This document shows, piece by piece, positions 23,481 through 34,400 of a stretch of DNA of 64,000 nucleotides. Numbering within the stretch: the stretch's first letter is position 1; each line of letters begins with the position of its first letter. The notes under the pieces are model-generated. The model did no database searches. It had not been told where the DNA came from and saw only the letters and a list, made by a program, of their open reading frames with translations. The position numbers were made by a program, and so were the translations under genes. This DNA comes from Telopea speciosissima (Eukaryota > Streptophyta > Magnoliopsida > Proteales > Proteaceae), in contig NC_057923.1 in NCBI RefSeq assembly GCF_018873765.1, forward strand, positions 7,390,413 to 7,454,412, written 5' to 3'.

Positions 23481-24785
23481 CCTCACCCCCTATGAAAAGT
23501 GAAAATCCCGTTCTATTGTTGCTTCCGCACACTTTCCCACTGGTCCCCGCATTGCCACATGGGCAAGGCAACGCTCCAGAACAGAAAGCTCTTCTCCTTT
23601 TTATAATTACAACATTACCTAGTCTCAAAACACTAAAATATAAAATTTTACACACGACCATTAGTTTCTCTTTGTAATTACAACAAAATCTTTATTTAAT
23701 GTATAATTGTTAAGTATTACTTAAATCCAAAATAAGTAAAAGATTGAGTCCGGTGTCCACTTGTATAGTGTATGCTAGCACCACTGTATCTGTCTCTCTC
23801 CTCTCACAATAGGGGTAGGTACAGTTCCAGAAGCTGGATTGTGCGTGCACATGGTGTACTAATCTTAGGGATAGAACATGAGGATTTGACTACACAAGGT
23901 AAAACAGAGTAAAAGTTTGGCTGATGTTCTTCGTTAAGATTTCTTGCTGGTTGTACCTGACTTGAAGGAAAAAGTTGTTAGATTGTGTAATTAATTTAAG
24001 ATTTTGATGCGATCTTGTTGAATTATGGGTTGTATGGTTTAGGAGGTGATATTTGGATACCTGGGCTTACTAGTTAAGTGGGAGGTTGAACAAGAGAATG
24101 CAAAACAAAGATTTAAGACGAAAATTTGGTTGATAGAGTGAATTAAAACTTTGGAGGCTGAGTTGCTCTAAGGTGAGTTTATTTGATTTCTTTGTCTAAT
24201 TAGTTAACTTTGATAGATTGAGCAATGAACTGACGGGTGAAAACCCTATTAGACGTATTGATTGAGCAGGGGTAAAAACCTCATTTAAAACCCCACATGA
24301 ACAGCAGCAGCACTGCTCTTCCGACCAGTACAATTTTGCACAAACCAGCGGTGATCTTTGCGACTAACGAAACAGGAAGAAGGAACGGCAGTGAGACCAC
24401 CACTGCAACTCATGGCTACGCTTCCGTTCATGGGCGTTGAGCCGGCAGATTAAAGCTCGTAGGGCATTACTGAAAAGGAAGAAAGATTGGAGAGTGATTG
24501 GGTGGGAGAAGGTAGACAGTTTTTTCGCCATATAATACACAACAGGTGTTATGCTTGTGAAATACAGATCATCAAAAAAAAGCACAATTATTTCTATATC
24601 ATAGGAATAATCCGGAAAAAATATGTTTTTTATTGAAACGTACGGATACATTCATTATACGTGTATCATACACATATTTACTAACCATGGGCTGGAGCAC
24701 AGAACAAGCGGCAGAAAATGCAACACACACAAAAGAGACAAGTAGGAGAAAAAAACATCCTAGCCAAACTTTTTTACATGATCAA

Positions 24786-24876
24786 ATATGACCTCGAATA
24801 GAGCTGATTGGAGCGCAAAGATTCAAGTAGACAACCTCATTTAGTTGGGATAAGGCTGAGTTGTTGTTTGTTGTAT
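24786..24876 (+). mobile_element. 3' end remnant of a LINE with Au-SINE-like tail
   Basis: The frame TSNRADWSAKIQVDNLI* matches the last residues of a common plant LINE polyprotein (pattern DRAEWRKRIHVADP). It is followed by TTAGTTGGGATAAGGCTGAG and a TTG-rich tail, the 3' end shared with Au-type SINEs. The element is extremely 5'-truncated. Confidence 0.65.
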
Positions 24877-25486
24877 TCAATGTCACGACCTAGACATGAA
24901 AACACTGAAAGCAATCATACTGGAACCAATTGATAAACACTTGGTTGACAATGCCACCATCTTTCCTAATTTAACAACCTCGGACTCTAAAGACAAAAAT
25001 TCCAAATCTAAACCAACAAGGCTTTACGTGATCTTATGAACAACTTGCTCACCGAATAAACCAAAGAACTATGGAATGGTTTCACTGACAAGCCAAACAT
25101 TCAATCTGTGAGAAACCGTATAACAAACATTTCTTACAGAGTCTGAAATTCTATTATTAAAAATAAATTTGAAAACAAAAAAGCATAAACAATCCCTAAT
25201 GATAACACACCATACAGTATATCCTAAAGACTATACAGAACAGACCGAAAGCACCACGATAACAATGGACAGGTAGAGTCTCCAGGCACACCATACAACA
25301 GTTATTCCTCTCAGTCCAGCTTCAAGTTTTACAACTGAATTTTGTACCACAAGGGCAAAACTATAAAACTTCGGACACTCGGTCAAAAAAACAAAAAAAA
25401 AACCAAAAACAAAAAAAATACAGACGAGGAGCCAAGTGTACCTGCTTGATGTGACCTCTTTCCTTGAAACCCCAATTTCTGCAGGA

Positions 25487-28400
25487 TCACCTCCTCCACT
25501 CTGCTTGCACAACCTTAGCTGAAAATTAACCATACACAAGGTATGAGATACATCACCAAATAATTCAAAAACAACGCAACTCCATGAATAACTTTGGAAA
25601 AGAATGAAACTAGAGAAGCTTTTGAAAAGGGGGGGAGAAGGAAATGTATCTCCCAACTCAAACCATGAATCCCAACATCCTATTTGAATTTGTTTGACCC
25701 TGTATTTGTCAGAAGTCCCTTGGCCATCGAATATAGACCAAAGATTGTTCAATTTTCATGAGATTTTGACTCATTAAGGAATCCCATCTAAATAGCAGTT
25801 CTTCCCAATGAAACTGGGTAAAATAAATGGGCATGATTTCCTGAGTCAAATCACCAAAAAAACTATGAGTATTTAATCGATGATCAAGTTTCTTGGCTAT
25901 TTTCTAGACCAACAAGAAAGGAACAATCTAAAAGAAAAGATGTCATAGCCAATTTATTGAAGACAGCAAGAATTAGGTTATGATGCAATCAGCCATGTGA
26001 GAAGACTATGATGCAAAACCACAACTGAACAGCGAAAACTCACGTGACAATGAATCACTTATCCAGAAAAAGTCCCAAGTCTATCAATATAAACAAAAGT
26101 GATTGACACTATATAAATATCTTAGAGATTTCTATGTGGAATTTCATTATGCTGCAGAAGCACAATGCAACCCAAACAGGAAGCTAACCCCATCTTAAAC
26201 ACACACTGGCAGGCAAACCACAAGTTTTTTGGTTTCTTACCATTACCATCCCTCGAAGACAACAGTGACCTGTCTCTAACACCTCCTTTTCCACTTCCAT
26301 GAACCAATCTCTGTGTTCGTGGCGATTCTGAGTTCAATTTCCCATTGGTAGAAGAAGGCAGAGAATGCCGCCTTGTAAAACCATTCCTCTCAACCTCATC
26401 TTGCCCGAACCTTGGGGTACCCTGTGCTTTGAGCTTTGCCTTTGCAGATTCAGTTGCTGCCATATAACTTGGCACTGTTGGGGTGTTCCGTAATCCATTC
26501 TCGGGATATTCCTGCTTTGCTGGAAAGGAAGCTCTCCTCTTGCTGCTTTTCGGGTTTACATTGCCAGTGTGATCTTCCTTGGAATTCAACTCTGAATTTG
26601 TTACAGGAATATTCTCATCTTGCACATTTCTCTCCAAAGTTTGCACACCTGCATCATGATTAGTTACAGTAATATTCTCAACTGGCGCATCTGAGGTAAA
26701 TGGTATTGGAGTTGCTTCTACATCAAGCATCTTTGGTGCCTCCACTACTATTGTATCTTTCTTCATCTTCTCAATAGAATCACCCAAGCCCTGGTCTGAA
26801 GCATCAGCAGCTGCGGGGCTTGACACTTTTCGTGGAACACGCTTTGGCTTCTCAATCTCAGCCTCTATCCGATCAGAAGCCTCAGTTATCGAGCTAGAAA
26901 CTTTTCTCAAATTTCGCTTAACCTTTTCAAGCTCAGTTTGGGGATCCAGCACTGAATCTACAGGATGGCTTGTAACTTTTCTTAGGCTGCGTTTTGGTTT
27001 TTCAGATTCAGAATTAGAATGGATTGACCCATTGTCAACATTTGCAGCAGGAAGCTTCCTGAAAGTACGTCTTGACCGAGCTGGTTCAGTTTCTGCACTT
27101 TGAAGATTACCTTGCCTTGCCTGAGGTTTTGCATCAGCATTCTTCTTTGCTTTTGGAAGTGGTTCCCAAAAATGGGTAGAAGTCCAACGCTCAAGCCAGT
27201 TCAAAGCTGAATTAGGTTCACCCGGGCCATATTGAAGACGAAGCGGCAATGCAGTGGATGTAGAAGCAAGAAGCTAAAACCAAAGTAGCAAGAAAAATCA
27301 CATACCCAGTACTAACAAGCAGCCAAAATAAAACAAAATGAACAGAAAGCAGCAGAGTGGCAAGTGAAATCAAATAATATCACCATCCAAATTCAGTAAA
27401 ACCAAGAAAAAAATTCATTTTTACGCTTGGTACGAAAATGCCAGGTTCATAAAAAATCACCATAGTAGGGGAAAGTATGGAACAAAGCCGTCCTTGACAC
27501 ATATATGGCAGCGTGAGAACTTAGAAGACATTAAAAGGGTTACATCAAGGAGATCTGCTAGCTCAAAAGTCAACCATATCAGATGTCACTGGAATAATTC
27601 AATGAACAAATATTGGGCCAGCTGAAGGGTTGCCCCCAAAACCTTTTTGGGAGCTAAAATATACAGCATGAGAAAGGACTAGCCCCAACATTGCAATCCT
27701 CACATTATTTCTCTTCAGACCTGTCGCAAAGTACATTATATTATCCTCCACACAGTACCAGGCATGGGAATGAAGGAATATTGAGTTCAAGGAGGCCCCT
27801 AATGAAGAACAGCATTGCAAAGCTTCCAGGTATGCATACTAATATGAATAAAGATGAGTTCTTACTTCAGAAGAACTATATCTAAAGCAGGGCAAGAAAC
27901 AAATTACCTTAATACCAAAAGCATTTGCTAACAGCACCTCTGTCTGTAGATTTGAATTCGCTTTAATTGGTTCCAAACGCTGAGCCTCCTGATGGAAATG
28001 TAGGCATGTTATCCAGCAAAAATAAAAGGTAACAGAACAGCTAGCAAAATAATTAATTGAAGAAGCAATGACGTTTTCTCACAGGAATGCTCAAACCATG
28101 GGACACCCCACCTTTTGCTGGATGTAGCATAAGTGCGTAGTGGAGCCCAGCACTTTTTCCAATCCAGCTGTTGTATAAGGGTTCCCATAGAAGAACAACT
28201 CCAAAGATGTAACATATCTAGCAGTAAATAAATCCACATATATAGAAAGAAAAAATGGGGCCAAGTGTAATAGAATCACACAAAAAGAAGAAAGAAAACT
28301 GCAAACAGTCAGAAACTGATTTCAGAATAAATTAAAAAATTAGGAAATTTTCCATGATCTCTCCCCCCTGCAGGCCATTATCAACTTATTCAAACCTGAC

Positions 28401-31400
28401 ACTATATAAATCTATTTATTACTAGAAGTATTTAGGTAAGAAAACAACTTGCAGACAGTTTTCCATTTTACCAATAAGCACAATGGCAGCCAACCCAACG
28501 GCTACAATGAAACTACCAGGCAGTACTTTAAATTACCTGAGTTTTCCTTACATTGCATTTGCCATGCACCTCAAGACCAGTATCAGAAATTCTGACTCTA
28601 CGACCACGAACTAGCGCCTGAATCCTTACAATTCCCTGCAGACAGCGTAAAGTGGCAACAGCTTGCCTCCTCACAAGGTGCCCTCGGATAAGTGCCTGCA
28701 GCCTTATGATGCCCTTTAAAGCTCGAAATGCCCGACGAGCCTTCACAATACATTGCTTACATCAGTGTCACACAATATAACTGACCAAATTGCAGAATTA
28801 ATACAAAAAACTGAAGTTTAGAGAAAAAGGAGGGGGGGTAAGAAGGGTTTGGTAATTATTTATTTTCTAATGGAAAACAACAAAAAAGATAAAGCTTAAA
28901 TAGAACAAAATTAAATGAAGAGAATAAGGGTCTTTTTGGTATCATTTTTCATTAAGTTTTTGGTCTATTTAAAAAAAAAAATCATTACTGAAAACTATTT
29001 TGATCAAAAAATAAAAACTGCTTGGCAACTACAAAACACAATAGATTGTAGAATGAAAAATAAGTTTGGTAACTACCTACCTGTAAATAATTTTTAGAGA
29101 GATTGGCCCAAAACCCATATATATTTTAGTGGTAGGTGAAGAAATTCTCTCATCACCCATCTTCTTTCCCTAATCAACTCTAAACCCTAAGGGATGGGGA
29201 TTCTTCTTTTGAAATACAACATCAATCTGTACTCTAGGATGGAGATTCTTGTGCACAGCGTACAGGGATATTTCCACAAAGATGAATTCAAAAAATTTCC
29301 AAAGTGATTCATGCGCACACCGTACAGGGAAATAAACCAGTAAAACAATCACCATCCAAAACCATCCACCTAAACCGATAACTGCAATTCAAGGTTAATC
29401 AGAAACCAAAAAACCAAAAAAATCATAAAATCAATTGAAACTCAACAAAACCGACTTCTTCCATCATAGAAAACCCTGACACTCTAACAAAATTAAACCC
29501 AATAGATCATCCAAGAAGACAAATTCATAACTGTCGAGTGCTCTTCCAATAGAGGGCAATGATGCCCTTAAAGCCTGAACAGATCTGCTGGCTAGATCTT
29601 GAGTAATTAAGAAATCGATGTGGGGAGATTTCTTTAAAAAAAACAGAGTATTGCCTACTGTTTTGGAGAAATCAAACTGCAGCAACTTAGGAGATAGAGA
29701 TAGCCCACAAATTGGATCGAGGGTACTTTCCACCAGTAGTAAGTAGCCCTTAAAAATTGAGCAGCACCAAGTGGCTAGATGCAAAGTAATTTGCAGATAT
29801 CAATCTCTTCAAACATAAATTCCAGAATGTAGTTGATAGCAGAAATCTTCGTATAACTTGATTGCGGTAGGCAGAAATCTTCATGGAACAGCAGGGTAGG
29901 TAGTTGAGAAGCCAAATCATGACCTTTGGGTGTATTCGCTTTTTGTGGGGATTTGATTTGATTTTTGGGGCCCTGATTCCACTCAATCCCAGGCCGCAGA
30001 GGATCCAAATCCGTAGATGGATGAGGCTCGTTGCAGGAAGAAGTAGAAGAAGGAGGAGGAGGAGGGGGCTTACCTTTCTAAAATAAAAGCAAATGTCTAT
30101 TTTACCCCTCATATTTGGATCTTATGAGCACATGCTCACTAAACTTGAGCGAAAAAATAAGGGAAAGACGTTTTTGGCCATAATACATAGACTCTTTAGT
30201 CTATTATGATTTTGGGTTTGTTTTCATTTATTTTAAATAAAAATAAGTTTCAAAAATGAAAAATTGTCAAAAAATGCAATTGATACCAAAAAGGCCCTAA
30301 TGTATGCAAAAATTTCCCTCATCGGGACATCCAATTCCATCATGTGGAATGAAATAGATCTCTGGCTTTCAAGTATTCACTCCTTTGCTTGACAAGTGTT
30401 TTCGTCGAGATAGTCCGGTGATATTCAAGTTCCTGCTGTAAGCCTATGCCTAATAAGGTTCTTTATTCCTCTTCATTTTCCCTAAAATCTCGTGATCCTA
30501 ACCCTCTTTATTCCTTATACCCGGGAATCTAGTTTTTGGCCTCCCTTCTTCCAAGGTATCTGAATGTTGGGTACCTAGGAGATGGTCTGGATAGACCACA
30601 TGTCAAATTTCAATCCCAAATTCAATTATTTACCCTTGTAATGCCATCTTTCCCATCTCTGTCTATGCACCCCCTCTGTAGTGCCTTGCCTCCATGTCAA
30701 ATTCCAAGATTTTTAATGATGTGTTTTGCTACATGGCCAACTCCGTTTGGACTGAAACTAGACATGTCAGCAGGGAACCTTGAGGTCTACCTGTCCACAA
30801 AATTTCAGCCCACTCCTATCTGCCTTGTGGTAGAAGCAAGCACCCTACCATGGCTTGGCAATATGGACCACCAGACCAGAAAACCTTCTCCCATATAACA
30901 TATGTAAACTCATTTTTTTTATCAACTCAAGGACAGTTTCTGCAGATGTATGACTGATCTTCAGTTGACTTGAACATGATGAAGTGGAGACTGAGATGCT
31001 CAGTATTCTAATCCCTCAGTCAATGAGGAAGTTTTGAATAACCCCACATTCCAACCTGATTTCAAAACACCTGGTCTCCAGTCATGTTGTTGTCCAATTC
31101 ACCAGTAGGAAACAAGGAGAGACCCTAGGTGCACGAGACACCAGTCCTTTTTCGGAACTACATTTTCAACCTTCTTACAACATATCGAACAGGAGAAATG
31201 TCGTCCGGAAGGTGGATCTTAATCCAGGCATTTCAACAGCAAAAACTAGCTTTAATAGAGTTCATCCTTCAATGAAACTCAAGTCAAAGCAAAAGAAGTA
31301 ACTTCTATGGAGGTTTGAGGTGAACATTTTCATACTAATAATTCGTCTCTCCTCCAAATCTGTTTCCTGTGTTACTATGAATTTGTGAATGATTTGGCGA

Positions 31401-34400
31401 AATGGGGAGAAAAAGAAGCCAACAAGGGTGCAACAGAGAGAACAGTTTTGGCAGAGAAAAGAAATTGAAGAGTCCAACATCAAAAGCATTGTGCTTATTG
31501 CAATGCCAATTATATGGTGTAAAAGTTAGAGAGATGTTCTTCAGATTAAATGTTCTCTCCAGAGCTTTCAGAAAATATTATTCATTCCATTAGGGCCCAA
31601 AAACAAGTCATGGAATATAGTGAAAGTTTTCTGCAAAATAAGGACAAGCAAGGAGATGATAGAAAATTTTCAGTTAGTTTTAAGGAATCCAATTCTGATT
31701 TCACGAATTCGCACTTAGGACAAACTTTGATCCCTAAGACCAGTATTCCAATCAAGCTATGATATCAGGCTACACATATATTATTCTTTATTACTTTCAG
31801 CACTGATTATACTTTATCTGCTCTTAGATTTTAACAAATTTTCATCATTCTGTTATTATAATATAATAGGCTTACACATCAAGTTTTTCTCAACTCAGCA
31901 CAAAATGGGTTTGTCACCTTTGGACTAGGCATAGGCTCACGACAAACCAAAAAACATAAAGCACATAATTATTAAAAATTGTAACACCTCAAGTTTCTCT
32001 CAACACAGCTCAGCTTGAGTGTTGTATGATCCTGAATGTCTTGTATGATAAACAAGTTCTATGTGTTCTCTGTCTTTTGGTCTGTCTTGAGCCTATGCCT
32101 AGTCCAAATGTGACCAAATGCAAATGCACAATCTCAATCCAAAACTATTCACTGGGCCTCAACATAATGAGGAAAAGGTGGTTCAGGGCGTAAAAATAAA
32201 AATAAAAAGGTGATCATTTTATGGTGGCAAACCCATGGAAAAAATTGGTGGGTACGTGTGGCTGTTCCACCACATGGAAGAGCAGTGTGGCAATTCTGAT
32301 GACCGTTGGATATCGAGGAGTCAAAATAGACCATGAGTCAAATTCAACCTCAACTTCAATCATTTACCCTCCCATCTACTCCCCTATATGTCCATGCACC
32401 CCTCATAAGCTTTTGGTAGTACTGAGTTTTTCTATGTTTTGTTTTGCCACAACGCCAACTCCAAATGATCTGAAACTTGACATGTGAGCAGGGGTGATGC
32501 AGCTTCGTGATTGAACTGGCTCGAACCCGTTTGGGAACCCAGACCAAGAACCGAGTCAAAATTTGAGTGTTTGGTTTAGTAGGATACTTTTAGGATTTTA
32601 TTTATTTCTTTTGGGATTAACAGGTAATCTTTTATATTATTTAGGTAGGTTGAGGAGGAGATAGCTACGTGGGTTTAGTTTCCTAATTGTTTTGAGTTTC
32701 TAAACTAGAATAGGTTTCGTTTCCAGTTGGGTTTCCTTTTTTTTATCTATATGCATGTCTATGGGGATTTAGATTTGAGAATGAAATAGTGAGTGATGCA
32801 GGACATTTGGGGGCTGCTCCTACTAGCCCTAGCCCAGGTCCAATTAAATACTCCAAGGAATACCATCTCAGGCCCAAGCCCAAGCCCTACCAGCCCTGCA
32901 TTTAGTTTTTATTTCAGTTATCGCAATGTAGTTATATTTCAATTTATTTTACAGGAGCAGTTTCTTTTTCTTTTCTTTTTTTTGGCATATATTTCAGTTT
33001 TCATTTTTAGTTGTAGTGTGGTGGGATGTTATAACTACCCAACAACAACATTTATTTTCTTTAAAAGAGCTACTGTAGCCTCTTTGAGGGGGATGAATGA
33101 TGGAATAGAGGGAAAAAAATGGATTCTGAATCTTCTTCTTCTTCTCCCCCCCGCCTCTTCTTCTATCCGATTTCTCTCTCTTGAATTCTTTTTCCTTCTT
33201 TAAATCCCAAATTCTGCTACTACATCTCCTGTCTCCCTACAACAACAACAACAACAACTCAGCCTTATCCCAACTTAATGGGGTCAATATGCATGTCCTT
33301 CCGCACAACTTCTTCTATGGTCATTTTAGGCATGCACCCAACTCTTTAGCCCCTTCAATCGGGATCATGTCACTCCTCCTTCTTGGGGCAACCCTAGGCC
33401 TCCGTTGAACATGACCGTATCATCTCAAACGACTCTCTCGGAGCTTGTCATTAATCGGGGCAACTCCCAAGTCAGCTCATGTTCATTCCTTACTTTATCC
33501 TTCCTAGTTTTCCCGCACATCCATCTTAACATCCTCATCTCTGACATATTTCAGTTTATTTTACAGGAGCAGTTTCTTTTTCTTTCTTTTTTTTTGTGAC
33601 ATGTATTTCAGTTTTCATTTTTAGTTGGAGTGGTGGGAAGTTATTACTACCCAACAACAACTTAATTTTCTTTAAAAGAGCTACTGTAGCCTCTTTGAGG
33701 GGGATGAATGATGGAATAGAGAAAAAAAATGGATTCTAAATCTTCTTCTTCTTCCCCCCACCCCATTTCTCTCTCTTGAATTTTTTTTCCTTCTTTAAAT
33801 CCCAAATTCTGCTATTACATCTCCTGTCTTTGTTCTTCCCTACAACAAAAAAAAAACTCAGCCTTATCCCCTTATCCCAACTTAATGGGGTCGGTATGCA
33901 TGTTCTTCCTCACAACTTCTCCTATGGTCATTTTAATCCTGCCCCTAGCTCTTTTAGCCCCTTCAACCAGGATCACATCACTCCTCCTTCCTGGGACATC
34001 CCTAGGCCTCTGTTGAACGTGACCATATCACCTCAAACGACTCTCTCGGAGCTTGTCATTAATCGGAGCAACTCCCAAGTCAGCTCATGTTCAATTCTTA
34101 TTTTATTCTTCCTAGTTTTTCCGCACATCCATCTTAACATCTTCATCTCTGCTATACATAGTTTCTCAACATGGCACTTCTTAACTGCCCAATATTCAGC
34201 CGGTCATACAACAGTCCTATAGAACTTCCCTTTAAGCTTCAAAGGAACACGTCGGTCACACAGCACTCCGGACGCACCTCTCCACTTCATCCATCCCACT
34301 TTAATTCTCTGTGGGTGAAACATCATCCTCTATGTCACCTTCTTTATTTATGATTGACCCAGATATTTAAAATAGTCACTTTGTAGTATAATGACCTCTG

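Larger units (their letters stand above)
21800..24785. other. Repeat-rich intergenic DNA, no gene seen
   Basis: It contains the GGTTTTAGTAATCGG-type repeat at 22604-22850, a partial GTCATT-core relative at about 23139-23205, and a degenerate ATCCGTATCCG/CGGATACGGAT repeat at 23208-23480. No domain-bearing frame was found. Confidence 0.5.

Noticed and set aside
26122-26240. Extension of IQD exon 5 to a stop at 26122
   Set aside because: The family C-terminus (VVQAEWRR) is found in a downstream exon at 25487-25518 with a good donor and acceptor, so the extension is intronic.
28009-28279. Frames of 62-76 codons inside the IQD gene
   Set aside because: They fall in intron 3 between exons whose phases and family sequence join perfectly without them.
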